From Marinococcus luteus (GTDB taxonomy: Bacteria; Bacillota; Bacilli; Bacillales; Marinococcaceae), in contig NZ_FNNC01000006.1 of NCBI RefSeq assembly GCF_900106595.1, positions 1 through 64,000 on the forward strand: a stretch of DNA of 64,000 bases, written 5' to 3'. Position 1 is the first letter of the stretch; every line of letters begins with the position of its first letter. The translations under genes and the position numbers were made by a program. The notes under the pieces were generated by a model, which was not told the DNA's origin, did not search any database, and saw only the letters and a program-made list of their open reading frames with translations. Shown piece by piece: positions 41,557 through 51,015 of this stretch.

Positions 41557-42546
41557 ATGGTGGAAGGAATCAGAGGCCTGCACCACGTAACAGCTATTAC
41601 GAGCAGTGCAGAAAAAAATTATGAGTTCTTTACGTACGTATTAGGCATGAGACTGATCAAAAAAACCGTGAACCAGGACGATATCCAGACGTATCATTTG
41701 TTTTTCGCCGATGATGAAGGAAATGCCGGCACAGACATGACCTTTTTTGATTTTCCGGGTATCCCTAAAGGCACACACGGCACGAATGAGATCGCGCGAA
41801 CATCTTTCCGGGTGCCAAGTGACGAGGCTTTAGCATACTGGGAAAAACGGTTTGACCGAAAAGATGTTAAGCACCAGGGCATCTACGAACGCTTTGGCAA
41901 AAAACGGCTCCCATTCGTTGATTTCGATGAACAGCAGTATGAACTTGTTTCCGATGAAAACAATGAAGGAGTGCCGGCAGGGAAACCGTGGAAAAGCGGT
42001 CCTGTCCCGGACGAGTACGCGATTACGGGGCTCGGTCCCATTTACGTCCGTATCGATAACATTGACTATTTTAAAGAAATGATGGAGCGGGTGCTCATGT
42101 TTAAAGAAATCGGGCATGACGGCTCATTTCATTTATTTGAGGTCGGAGAAGGAGGAAACGGCGCCCAGGTGATCGTCGAATACAACGCGGTACTTCCGCC
42201 GGCGCGTCAGGGATACGGCACCGTTCACCACTCGGCCTTCCGGGTAAAGGACCGCGAAGAGCTCGACGCCTGGATTCAGCGGATGGCAGACTTCCGCTTC
42301 CGCACATCGGGGTACGTGAACCGGCATTATTTTGAATCACTTTACTCCCAGGTGGCACCGCAGATTTTATTTGAATTTGCAACGGACGGACCGGGATTCA
42401 TGGGAGATGAACCATATGAAACCCTCGGAGAAAATCTCGCTCTGCCGCCGATGCTCGAGCCGCAGCGCGAACAGATCGAAGCATCTGTGCGGCCGATTGA
42501 CACAGTAAGAAGCACGAAAACATTTGAAAAAGAATACAACGACTAA
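41557..42546 (+). CDS. VOC family ring-cleaving dioxygenase (MhqA-like)
   Basis: A 329-residue two-module VOC protein, paralogous to the one at 39196 (shared LHHVTAI, RLIKKTVN, TYHLFFAD, GTVHHSAFRV, ILFEFATDGPGF). The metal ligands appear conserved. Proteins of this size resemble the hydroquinone dioxygenase MhqA/LinE type. AAAGGAGG is five bases before the ATG at 41557. A terminator separates it from the WrbA-like gene and no MhqR-type palindrome lies in the 66-base gap, so its control is less clear than for the first three genes. Confidence 0.8.
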   Translation: MVEGIRGLHHVTAITSSAEKNYEFFTYVLGMRLIKKTVNQDDIQTYHLFFADDEGNAGTDMTFFDFPGIPKGTHGTNEIARTSFRVPSDEALAYWEKRFDRKDVKHQGIYERFGKKRLPFVDFDEQQYELVSDENNEGVPAGKPWKSGPVPDEYAITGLGPIYVRIDNIDYFKEMMERVLMFKEIGHDGSFHLFEVGEGGNGAQVIVEYNAVLPPARQGYGTVHHSAFRVKDREELDAWIQRMADFRFRTSGYVNRHYFESLYSQVAPQILFEFATDGPGFMGDEPYETLGENLALPPMLEPQREQIEASVRPIDTVRSTKTFEKEYND

Positions 42547-42553
42547 GTCATCT

Positions 42554-42580
42554 CCTTCGGCCCCGGGCCGGAGGTTTTTT
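42554..42580 (+). terminator. Terminator after second VOC gene
   Basis: CCTTCGGC and GCCGGAGG stem with a short GC loop, followed by TTTTTT. Confidence 0.8.
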
Positions 42581-42671
42581 ATAGGAAACACATTTGCCTG
42601 AAAAATGGAAAGTATAGTAAGCTGGCAAAAAGAAGTCAGAACGCATCTCCATGCAGAAAGGCGGACGTAAA

Positions 42672-43058
42672 ATGAAAAAAGACATCTATGTGGTGGGAGC
42701 AGTCATTTACGACAAAGAGTGGATTCTTTGCGCCCAGCGCGGACAGACGAAAACTCTTCCGCTGAAATGGGAATTCCCGGGTGGGAAAATTGAAGCAGGG
42801 GAAACGCCGGAAGATGCGCTGCAAAGAGAAATCAGGGAAGAGATGAAATGCGGCATCAGCATTGAGGACAGAATTGAGGAAACAACGCATGAATATGATT
42901 TCGGCATCGTGCACTTAACGACATTTTACTGCAGGCTTACAGGAGAAGAACCGAGGCTTACGGAACACCGTACAATCAAATGGGTACATAAAGAAAATCT
43001 GTATGAATTGGACTGGGCACCGGCAGATATTCCCGCCATTCATAAAATCACTCAGTAG
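42672..43058 (+). CDS. NUDIX hydrolase, MutT/CTP-pyrophosphohydrolase type
   Basis: A 128-residue NUDIX protein. The Nudix box runs GGKIEAGETPEDALQREIREE, with the metal-binding Glu residues intact; the following KCGI replaces the usual LG. Length and the start KKDIYVVGAVIYD fit MutT-like (deoxy)nucleoside triphosphate pyrophosphohydrolases. The ATG at 42672 has AAAGGCGG seven bases upstream. It sits about 30 bases before a DUF3427 helicase gene, a pairing seen repeatedly in Firmicutes, so the two probably act together, perhaps in nucleic acid repair or defence. Confidence 0.85.
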   Translation: MKKDIYVVGAVIYDKEWILCAQRGQTKTLPLKWEFPGGKIEAGETPEDALQREIREEMKCGISIEDRIEETTHEYDFGIVHLTTFYCRLTGEEPRLTEHRTIKWVHKENLYELDWAPADIPAIHKITQ

Positions 43059-43091
43059 TTTTTTATTACAAACATAGGCAGGAGCTTGATG

Positions 43092-45968
43092 ATGGACACA
43101 GTACGTCAATTACAGGAATCTTTATACCGCGGCTTTATTGACCAGAACAGCTACGAGCGCAGTCCTTTTGCACCAAAGCTTTTGATGAATGACAAAAAGA
43201 AGCATGAGGAGGTGCTCGCTACACTTCTTTATGAATTGCACCGATGTGACTCTTTTTTCTTTTCCGTAGCTTTTATTACGGAAAGCGGCCTGGCCACCTT
43301 GAAAACACATCTTCTGGAGCTGAAAGAACGCGGCGTGCATGGGAGAATACTTACCTCCACCTTTCTGCAGTTTAATCAGCCGAAGGTCTTTCAGGAGTTG
43401 CTGAAAATTACAAATGTGGAAGTGCGATTAGCGGAAATCGATGGGTTTCATTCTAAAGGGTATGTATTTAAGCATAAAGACCATTATTCACTGATGGTCG
43501 GGAGTTCGAATCTGACGGTGCATGCGCTGAAGGTGAACTACGAATGGAATATTAAGCTGCACTCTCATGAAAACGGAGAAGTGATTCATCACTTCCGACA
43601 GCAGTTTGAAGATACCTGGTCGCAGGCGATTCCATTGACGGAGAAATGGATAGAAAAGTATCAACAGCTGTATCGCCCGCAGGCCCAGGAGAAGATTGCT
43701 GAGCTTTCTCCAGGCTGGATTGCACGGAACGCAATGAAGGAAGCACTTGAAATCAAGCCGAATAAAATGCAGCAGGCAGCTTTGAAAGAACTGGAGGCCT
43801 TGAGAACAGCCGGGGAGCAAAAGGGGCTCGTCATCTCAGCAACAGGAACAGGAAAAACGTATTTGGCTGCATTCGATGTCCGAAAGTACCGGCCCCGAAA
43901 GATGCTGTTTATCGTACACCGGGAGCAGATTCTGCGGAAAGCAAAGGACGACTTCTCCCAGGTTCTCGGCGGACGCACAGAAGATTTCGGATTATATACC
44001 GGCGCCGGTCAGGACACCGGGGCCCGCTACGTGTTTGCAACGATACAGACGATTTCAAGAGATATCCATCTGCATCAGTTCGACCCTGAAGCGTTTGATT
44101 ACATTTTAATTGATGAAGTACATAAGGCGGGGGCTGCGTCGTACCAAAAAGTTATTGATTATTTTCAGGCCTCATTTTTACTTGGTATGACCGCCACACC
44201 GGAACGAAGCGATGATGTAAATATTTTCGCTCTGTTTGACTATCAGGTGGCGTATGAAATACGGCTGCAGGAAGCGCTTGAAGAAGAAATGCTCTGTCCT
44301 TTTCATTATTTCGGAGTGACCGATTATGAAAAAGACGGGGAAGTGATTGATCAGACGACAGATTTGAACCGGCTTGTGTCGGAAGAGCGCGTAGAACACC
44401 TGCTCGAAAAAATCCATTATTACGGTCATTCCGGGGAGGCGGTGCGTGGACTGATTTTTTGCAGCCGCAACCGGGAGGCAGAAGAGCTGTCGGCTCTCAT
44501 GAACCAAAAAGGACGGAATACCGTAGTGCTGACGGGGGCCCATTCGCAGGACGAGCGGTGGAAGCAGGTGAATCGTCTTGAAAACGGTGTGATTGAATAC
44601 ATTATTACAGTGGACATATTCAATGAAGGCATTGATATACCGAGTGTGAACCAGGTCGTCATGCTCCGGCAGACGCAGTCGAGCATTATCTTTACCCAGC
44701 AGCTTGGGAGAGGACTCCGCAAAGACCCCGCCAAGGATTTCGTAACCGTCGTGGATTTTATCGGCAATTATAAAAATAACTACCTGATTCCAGTGGCACT
44801 CTCCGGCGACCGCTCGCTCAATAAAGATCATATCCGCCGTCGGATGCAGACCAATCGTTTTGTTCAGGGCGTTTCCTCCATTAATTTTGAAGAGGTGGCG
44901 AAGAAGAAGGTGTTTGCTGCTATCGATCAGACGAACCTGCAGGAAATGCGAAAGCTGAAGGAATCTTATATGAATGTAAAACAGCGGATTGGGCGGATGC
45001 CGCTTTTAAAGGATTTTTTACAGCAGAATGCAGTGGATCCGGAAGTGATCATCTCCAAATACGGAAGCTATTACAGGTTCCTGGGCAAAATGAAGGAAAA
45101 GGCTCCCCGGCTGTCTCCGCTCGAGGATCAGCTGCTGCATCTCATTTCGGCTGAATTTATTAACGGAAAACGTCGGCATGAAGCTGAAGTGCTGCGGCAT
45201 CTTCTCTCGCACGGCCGCATTACGACAGACGAAATAGAGCGCATTGTACACGCGTCGGGGGACGGTGAAACAAAGGCAGCGTCCGTATCAGTGAAGCGGC
45301 TTTTAACGACGGATTTTTTTACAGACCCTTATCAAAAAAAGTACGGCAGGACTCCGCTGATTGAAGAGGACAGAGGAACCTTCATATGGCACACTGCGAT
45401 GAAAGAAGCGCTTGGCGGTTCATCTTGGTTCAGCGTGCTTGTGGAAGATGTGCTTTCCTGTGCAGAGCTCAAGAATGAACAATACGGCAGACCGCCGTTT
45501 ACGCTGTATTAGAAGTATTCCCGTAAGGACGTATGCCGGCTGCTGAATTGGGAGAACGATGAAAGTTCAACAATATATGGATATAAAACGAAATACGGCA
45601 CAACTCCTATTTTTATTACGTATCATAAGCCGGAAGACGTGGAAGCCAATATCAATTATGAGGATGAATTTATTAGCCGCAGGGAGCTGCAGTGGTACAC
45701 CAGAAGTAACCGGACGACTGCTTCAAAGGAAGTGCAGGAAATTATCAATGCGGATGAACAGGGGAACCGTATTTATGTCTTTGTGAAAAAAGACGATGAT
45801 GAAGGCCGTGAGTTTTATTACATGGGCGAAGCAAGCCCGCTGAAACATAGTGCAGAAGACCGATCCATGCAGGATAAAAACGGAAAATCAATTCCGGTGG
45901 TGCGGTTGAAGCTTCAATTAAAGGAAGAAATCGATGCTGATCTGTACCGTTACCTGCACAGTGATTAA
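43092..45968 (+). pseudogene. PLD-nuclease/DEAD-box helicase/DUF3427 protein interrupted by an in-frame amber codon
   Basis: One frame codes for about 806 residues to TAG at 45510-45512, then continues open for another ~151 codons to 45968. Residues ~50-190 are a phospholipase-D-like nuclease (HSKGYVF with a later GSSNLT); the helicase has SATGTGKT, IDEVHKAG, GMTATPER and QQLGRGLRKD. The amber codon falls near the start of the last part of DUF3427, and the codons after it (KYSRKDVCRLLNW) are typical for the family. A one-base change from GAG, AAG or CAG would explain it. The upstream part may still give a truncated helicase. Start ATG at 43092 chosen for GGAG spacing. Confidence 0.8.
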
Positions 45969-45988
45969 CGGATAATAGAACCGGCGAG

Positions 45989-46033
45989 TTAAATAAGGCC
46001 GGCAGAGTTATTATCTCTGCCGGCCTTATTTAA
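45989..46033. terminator. Very strong bidirectional terminator
   Basis: A perfect 19-bp stem (45989-46007 with 46015-46033) containing AAGGCCGGCAGAG, with A/T-rich ends in both directions. It separates the helicase gene from the convergent gene at 46051. Confidence 0.85.
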
Positions 46034-46050
46034 TAAGCTAATGGACAGGT

Positions 46051-46353
46051 TTAAGCCTCTTTTTGTTCATTGGAGGCGGCCCGCAGGCCTGGCAGGGGAA
46101 CAAGCCGTACAGGCACCAGTTCATCTTTTCGGTAAGCCTTTAACGAATACTCCTCTCTCATCAGGGAAACGTAAACAAGCCTTTCATTATGGAGAAAAGC
46201 CATATGAGGCTCTAATCGTTCTCCCTCAGAAGGAGTAATATGGAGAGTAAAGGGTTCATTGTTTTTCAAACGTTTATCTACAGGGGCTCCTGCCAGACGG
46301 TTAAGCTCCTTGAGTGTTTTTGTCAGTTTGTAATCGAATATGCTCTGCAGCAT
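46051..46353 (-). CDS. Hypothetical protein, 100 residues
   Basis: A small soluble protein (MLQSIFDYKLTKTLKELNRLAG...) with a helical start and a beta-rich rest (LTLHI-, LVYVSLM-, PVRLVPLP-like strands). AAGGAGG nine bases before the ATG at 46353 makes translation likely. No family recognised. It lies alone between two terminators. Confidence 0.6.
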   Translation of the reverse strand: MLQSIFDYKLTKTLKELNRLAGAPVDKRLKNNEPFTLHITPSEGERLEPHMAFLHNERLVYVSLMREEYSLKAYRKDELVPVRLVPLPGLRAASNEQKEA

Positions 46354-46425
46354 AGTTACTTTCCTCCTTTCAATAAAAATAAGGGAGAGCCCATCCTTTC
46401 TTTGCGCTTTATCTAAAAAAATACA

Positions 46426-46464
46426 AAAAGCCAGAAAAAGTGATTATAACTTTTTCTGGCTTTT
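46426..46464. terminator. Bidirectional terminator
   Basis: AAAAGCCAGAAAAAGT and ACTTTTTCTGGCTTTT form a perfect 16-bp stem around GATTATA. The stem resembles the terminator arms of leader RNA copies 1 and 4, but the upstream leader blocks are absent. Confidence 0.8.
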
Positions 46465-46471
46465 AGCCCGG

Positions 46472-46726
46472 TTATAGATCCGGGCCACAATTACCATGTA
46501 TGCAGTTATTGTAGAAGCAGGATAGCTGATAACTATCCGGGTCGTTTCGTTTCAGAATTCGGCGATTAGCTTTTGGACTGATGCCTTTATGAAGTTCTGA
46601 AAGAAGCTTGAGTTTTTCATATTCGTAAGAGGGGATTTTGAAGTTGTGATGTACATATTGCCACATTCTTTGTTTATTAAACATATCGCATGTATATAAA
46701 ATATCGTGGTAAAATATGTTAATCAT
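46472..46726 (-). CDS. Possible small protein
   Basis: An 84-codon frame whose C-terminal part (KIPSYEYEKLKLLSELHKG, then a Cys-containing tail) looks protein-like, and a terminator follows its stop. No ribosome binding site precedes the ATG at 46726 or the internal Met codons, so translation is doubtful and the start is unknown. Confidence 0.3.
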   Translation of the reverse strand: MINIFYHDILYTCDMFNKQRMWQYVHHNFKIPSYEYEKLKLLSELHKGISPKANRRILKRNDPDSYQLSCFYNNCIHGNCGPDL

Positions 46727-47000
46727 AAAAATGATTCAGAAGCTCGCACGCTGTGAGTTTTCTTAGTGCTGAACGGGAGCGGAGGAATAATCAAAGATTT
46801 TCACGGCTGCTGCTGATGCTTGCTTTTTTAAATGGTTTTTTCACCTGGGCAGCCCATGGCTTGGGGAGTATGTAAAAACATCTTCCCGTCTTCAGTTCTA
46901 ACGTACATGGAATATGTTTATTCTATCGCCTTGTTTCCCGGACTAGGCTGCTCTTCCTTCGGGTATAGGAGAACATGTACACTGAGAGGAGGAGCGTATA

Positions 47001-47702
47001 ATGAAAAAAAACGCGTTAGTGACTGGCGGGAATCGTGGTATTGGACTGGAAGCCTGCCGGCAGTTAGCTCAAAGCGGCTTCAAAGTATGGCTTGGAGCAA
47101 GAAATGAGAAAGCAGGCAGGGAAGCAGCGAAAGCATTGCAGGACGAAGATCTCGACGTGCAGTTTATTGCTTTGGATGTCGGCCTTCCTGATATGGTGGA
47201 GGCGGTGAAAAAACAGATTCTGAATGAAGACGGAAAACTCGATGTGCTGGTAAACAATGCCGGGATCTTTCCGGATCAAAAGCAGTCCATCGTTGATATT
47301 GAGCCGGAGGCGTTTGAAGATATTCAGTTAACAAATTATTTCGGTCCCTTTTTTACGATGAGGAGCTTTATGCCCTCCATGCTTGAAGCAGGCTATGGAC
47401 GTATTGTAAATATAGCCGCTGAAATCGGAGTTGCCGGTACTATGGATGCACCGATGGGAGGAGCATACAAAGCCTCTAAATATGGGTTAAATGCTCTGAC
47501 GCGTCTGTTCGCCGGAGCGGTGCGAAAAAAAGACGTGAAAGTGAATTCGGTCAGTCCAGGATGGGTACAGACCGATTTGGGCGGAGAAAAAGCAAAACGC
47601 AAGCCGGCTGAAGCAATGGAAGGTATTTTGTGGCTTGCCCAGCTTGAAGAGGACGGTCCAAACGGAAAGTTTTTCCGCGATAAGGACGAACTGGATTTTT
47701 AA
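47001..47702 (+). CDS. Short-chain dehydrogenase/reductase (carbonyl-reductase-like)
   Basis: A 233-residue classical SDR: TGGNRGIG cofactor motif near residue 8, NNAG, and YKASK with the catalytic Tyr and Lys; AAEIG occupies the position of the catalytic Ser, so the Ser may be shifted or replaced. GAR after the second strand suggests NADP(H). The short C-terminus (LEEDGPNGKFFRD) resembles plant-type carbonyl reductases. The substrate is unknown. GAGGAG precedes the ATG at 47001. The 274 bases upstream hold GGGTAT at about 46959, a possible sigma-B -10 without a matching -35. Confidence 0.8.
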   Translation: MKKNALVTGGNRGIGLEACRQLAQSGFKVWLGARNEKAGREAAKALQDEDLDVQFIALDVGLPDMVEAVKKQILNEDGKLDVLVNNAGIFPDQKQSIVDIEPEAFEDIQLTNYFGPFFTMRSFMPSMLEAGYGRIVNIAAEIGVAGTMDAPMGGAYKASKYGLNALTRLFAGAVRKKDVKVNSVSPGWVQTDLGGEKAKRKPAEAMEGILWLAQLEEDGPNGKFFRDKDELDF

Positions 47703-47707
47703 AGCAG

Positions 47708-47733
47708 GCGCACTTCCCGGAGTGCGCTTTTTT
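47708..47733 (+). terminator. Terminator of SDR gene
   Basis: GCGCACT-TCCCGG-AGTGCGC followed by TTTTTT. Confidence 0.85.
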
Positions 47734-47759
47734 GTTGAAGAAATTCCATCATTAATCAC

Positions 47760-47794
47760 AAAAATACCCCCACCTTAATCTGTGGTGGAGGTAT
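47760..47794 (-). terminator. Terminator overlapping the hydrolase stop codon
   Basis: ATACCTCCACC and GGTGGGGGTAT (minus strand) pair and are followed by TTTT. The left arm lies in the last codons of the gene ending at 47775. Confidence 0.7.
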
Positions 47795-48767
47795 CATCTG
47801 CATCGTCGTTAATGATGTTAACTACCTGCTGCGTCGCCCGGCGGCCTTCATCGGTGTCCTGGAGCTGAAACACATGAGGCATTTCCGGATACTCATAGTA
47901 ATTGATGGGAATATTTTTCTCGTCGGTAATCTCAGAAAACTTCCGGGCATCCGCGAGAAATAATTCATGGGTGCCGACAATCAGAGTCATATCTCCAAGG
48001 CCGGTCATGTCTCCGTAAATTGGACTTACCATCGGATTTTTCAGATCAGCGTCCCCGGCATAGGAAGCTCCGGCATTCAGCAGCCATTCCAGGTCAAGAA
48101 AAGGGTCTACTGAAGTTAAATCCTGGATGCCGGGATTTGTCATGCTGACGTCAAGCCACGGAGAGAGCATGATAATATCTCCCGGCTGTTCGATGTCCTG
48201 GCGGTCTAGCTCCTGGGCAAGTGCGAGAGCCAGCCCGCCGCCGGCGGAGTCGCCCATAATGACAATATTTTCAGCTTCTGTGTTTTCAAGTGTCTGCGTA
48301 TAGAGAGGCACCAGCTTTTCGAAGTTCTCTTCATACTGATGCTGCGGGGCTTTCGGATAAACAGGAAGCATTACCGTGCTGTCGGTCTGATCCTGGACGC
48401 CTGCAAGCCACTGAAAATGACGGGGATTTGGCTGACTGACGTAGCCGCCGCCGTGCAGATAAATGATTTTCTTTTCTGCGGTCTGTTCGTTTTCGAGTAC
48501 ATAGTTGTCCATGCCGTTTAATGTCATTTTTTCGTAATCATAACGGGCCTCAGTTTCTTCGGGAAGCTGGTACTCCGGCCTGTCCGGATAAGGCCCGTCT
48601 TTGCCGGTGCCGGTTGAGCCGTCAGCAAGGTTTGTCACTACGGACATTACCGAGCGGTCCTCGTGCCAGCTTGTGTAAAGAATAAACGCAGAAAATCCTG
48701 CAGCGAAAAGACCCAAAAGGCTCAAAATCCAGTATTGTAATTTTCTCTTTGGTGTTTGTCTTTTCAT
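47775..48767 (-). CDS. Alpha/beta hydrolase, membrane-anchored or secreted
   Basis: A 330-residue esterase of the HSL/steryl-acetyl-hydrolase type. An N-terminal hydrophobic segment (about 12-32) with basic residues before it suggests a membrane anchor or signal peptide. HGGGYVS is the oxyanion motif, GDSAGGG the nucleophile elbow, and DARKF and MPHVFQL hold the likely Asp and His. It is distinct from the cytoplasmic esterase at 5856. The substrate is unknown. The reverse-strand ATG at 48767 has GGAAGG upstream. Single-gene unit. Confidence 0.85.
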   Translation of the reverse strand: MKRQTPKRKLQYWILSLLGLFAAGFSAFILYTSWHEDRSVMSVVTNLADGSTGTGKDGPYPDRPEYQLPEETEARYDYEKMTLNGMDNYVLENEQTAEKKIIYLHGGGYVSQPNPRHFQWLAGVQDQTDSTVMLPVYPKAPQHQYEENFEKLVPLYTQTLENTEAENIVIMGDSAGGGLALALAQELDRQDIEQPGDIIMLSPWLDVSMTNPGIQDLTSVDPFLDLEWLLNAGASYAGDADLKNPMVSPIYGDMTGLGDMTLIVGTHELFLADARKFSEITDEKNIPINYYEYPEMPHVFQLQDTDEGRRATQQVVNIINDDADDTSTTD

Positions 48768-48870
48768 GCACCGACCTTCCTTAAAAGTTGCTTCGTGAGA
48801 ATCAATACGTATTATCTTAACACAGGTATTGAATTGTTTACAGTTTTCGGCCCAGGAGGAGGTCGGGGTG

Positions 48871-49872
48871 TTATTTGCCGATAAGAAACGGGGCTTTGTT
48901 TTTGATTAAATATACGAACGGCACACTGATGATAAGCGTAACTACAGTAAACATAATTCCCCATAAAGAAGTAATAGGCATAGGGTTGCCTTCAATACCG
49001 AAGCCGTATTCGAGCGTGATACGGATGATGGCAAAAATCATAAAATGAAGAGCGAAAATGATCAATGAGTTCTGTCCCAAATAACTGAGGATGCGGCTTT
49101 TTCCTTCCAGACGGAAGCTTAAAAATAAAATACCCGCAATGCCAAGCAGAGAAGTGGAAATAAAGATAGGAATAGACTCATATTCCCCGGAGCGCATGTC
49201 GATGCGATTTATAAATTGAATGAGCGGATATATAAGGCTTAGTGTTGCTGCGGCTGCCACCCAGCCGAAGGAGTATTCGAATATTTTTGTCCGTGCCTTC
49301 AATAAATAGCCAAGTCCGAAAAACAATACGGCCACAGTAGCTACCTGAATACTCCATGGGAGCATAGAGTCAAACCAGCGGGTGGAAAAATATCCTGCCG
49401 CAGCGACAGCGACAATGCTGATAACGCGGACACTGTTCCATGGCACATATTTGAGGAGCAGGTAAAAGCCGATCTCGACTACAAACAGGCAGGTTAAAAA
49501 CCATATAGCCGGGTTGTAGGTGAGCAGGTAGTTGTCTCCAGCAGAGTAAAAAATACCAAGAGCGGGAATAATAGCGTCAACGTCATCTTTACCCAGGAGA
49601 GGACGCTCGAGAAAAAACCAGAACGTATATGTAATGACGGAGAAAGTAAAATAAGGGATGAGCAGTGAACGCCCTTTTTTTTTGGCGAAACCGACCGGCC
49701 GGAGCTCAGTATAGCCTCCTTTAAACGTCACGCCGGATAAAAGAAAGAACAAAGGCATATGGAAGGCGAAAATATACTGGCGTAGAATATCGTCAATGGG
49801 GGCGTGTCCGAGGACAACCAGAATTATGCCGAGACCTTTGGCAATATTCACCCATTCAAAGTGCTGATTCAT
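48871..49872 (-). CDS. Acyltransferase 3 family membrane protein
   Basis: A 333-residue integral membrane protein with about ten segments, of the acyltransferase 3/fucose-4-O-acetylase-like family. The conserved start WVNIAKGLGIILVVLGH with the active-site-like His, followed by FHMPLFFLLSG, is diagnostic. Such proteins move acetyl groups onto cell-surface sugars. The acceptor is unknown; a link to the pel or wall polymers is possible but not shown. Several starts are in frame (TTG 49890, ATG 49875, ATG 49872); CAGGTG spacing favours 49872. Confidence 0.8.
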   Translation of the reverse strand: MNQHFEWVNIAKGLGIILVVLGHAPIDDILRQYIFAFHMPLFFLLSGVTFKGGYTELRPVGFAKKKGRSLLIPYFTFSVITYTFWFFLERPLLGKDDVDAIIPALGIFYSAGDNYLLTYNPAIWFLTCLFVVEIGFYLLLKYVPWNSVRVISIVAVAAAGYFSTRWFDSMLPWSIQVATVAVLFFGLGYLLKARTKIFEYSFGWVAAAATLSLIYPLIQFINRIDMRSGEYESIPIFISTSLLGIAGILFLSFRLEGKSRILSYLGQNSLIIFALHFMIFAIIRITLEYGFGIEGNPMPITSLWGIMFTVVTLIISVPFVYLIKNKAPFLIGK

Positions 49873-50089
49873 CATTATCACCTGCGTCAACTGTTAATTT
49901 TAGTGTCAGAAATGCTGAAAGATACAGCATATCACGGAGAAAAAGCGAGAACTATCGCAAATGTATGTAAAAAAGTAAAATGAGCTGCTTCCAAAAAGCA
50001 ATATAATATTTTACATACCCTGTATACTGCCATTGTATACGACAAAATGAAACAATGCCGTAATTAGCCGCAGAAAGGGGCCTATTCTC

Positions 50090-50398
50090 ATGCAGGAATA
50101 TCGTCTGACAAAAATAAAGCTCGAACATTCAGGGAAAACCATCAGCATCTCACGCGGCTCTCTGACTGTGTATAATGATGAAGCCAATATATGGTATGCC
50201 GAAATTGAACAGCCTTCAGAGGTGGAATTATTACAGGAATGGAAGAAAAAAGATACAGAAGAAGAAGTAATGTTTTTTACTGAGGGTCATAGCGCAAGAA
50301 TCGGCTATGCTGAAGTTACGAGAGTAACGGAAAGCAGTTCAGGAGTGAGTGTGAGCTTTAAAGGAGCAGGAGAACTTCGGCTCGTGGGAAGCAACTAG
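50090..50398 (+). CDS. Small unknown protein, tandem paralogue A
   Basis: A 102-residue protein starting MQEYRLTKIKLEH, predicted mostly beta, with a conserved EGHSARIGYAEVTRV segment. AAAGGGG precedes the ATG. It is paralogous over its full length to the next gene (MKEYRLTRLKFEH; ERNSARIGKANITRV). I recognise no family. AT-rich DNA with TGTATAC-type repeats lies upstream and probably holds the promoter. Confidence 0.65.
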   Translation: MQEYRLTKIKLEHSGKTISISRGSLTVYNDEANIWYAEIEQPSEVELLQEWKKKDTEEEVMFFTEGHSARIGYAEVTRVTESSSGVSVSFKGAGELRLVGSN

Positions 50399-50589
50399 TA
50401 ACAAAAATATCTGTGGGGGGCTATGAGCGCTTGTACCGGTTACTCAGCATACAGAAAAGAGGTACAAAAACGTGTAAGCGCTTTAAATCACTTTTGAGAT
50501 GTGTGAAAATAGGGAAAAGTATAAAACAATTGAATAGAATACAGACCCGGAGTAGAAGTCTTTGGAACTCATTAAGGGAGGCGTTACCG

Positions 50590-50898
50590 ATGAAAGAGTA
50601 TCGCTTAACGAGGCTGAAGTTTGAACACGCACAAACACCATTGACGTTCGATAAAGGACTTTTAACTGTATATGATTACGAGCCGGCAGAGGTTTGGTAT
50701 GTAGAACTTGAAAACCCTCATCACATCGAGCTGTTCGAAGAAATGTACGATAACTGTGATGTGCGCAGCATGATTTTTTATACGGAGCGAAATAGTGCCC
50801 GGATTGGCAAAGCAAACATTACCAGGGTATTAAAAAGTGACGGGAAAGTAAGCGTCAGTATTAAGGGTGAAGAAGCATTAAAGCTTGTAGGAAGTTAA
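50590..50898 (+). CDS. Small unknown protein, tandem paralogue B
   Basis: A 102-residue paralogue of the gene at 50090, of identical length and with the same order of motifs (EYRLT, LTVYDYE, VWYVELE, SARIG, LKLVGS at the end). The frame is open further upstream, but GGGAGG eight bases before the ATG at 50590 and the match to paralogue A fix the start. Function unknown. The two genes are 191 bases apart and end at one terminator. Confidence 0.7.
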   Translation: MKEYRLTRLKFEHAQTPLTFDKGLLTVYDYEPAEVWYVELENPHHIELFEEMYDNCDVRSMIFYTERNSARIGKANITRVLKSDGKVSVSIKGEEALKLVGS

Positions 50899-50908
50899 AC
50901 AGCCGGTG

Positions 50909-50935
50909 CCCGGGAAATATCCCGGGTCTTTTTTT
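50909..50935 (+). terminator. Terminator of the tandem paralogue unit
   Basis: CCCGGGA-AATA-TCCCGGG followed by a seven-base T-run. Confidence 0.85.
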
Positions 50936-51015
50936 GCTCTGTCTCAAAAAAACAGGTTCCGGAAAGGACGGAACGGGAAAGAAAAAAGCAGAACACATAG
51001 AATGGAAGATGACAC

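Noticed and set aside
45639-45968. Separate 109-codon gene after the helicase
   Set aside because: It is in the helicase frame, has no ribosome binding site, and reads as the rest of DUF3427 beyond the amber codon.
46426-46464. Hairpin with GCCAGAAAAAG stem like leader copies 1 and 4
   Set aside because: It lacks the GGCAGYAA block and middle hairpin and sits at a gene end, so it is a plain terminator.
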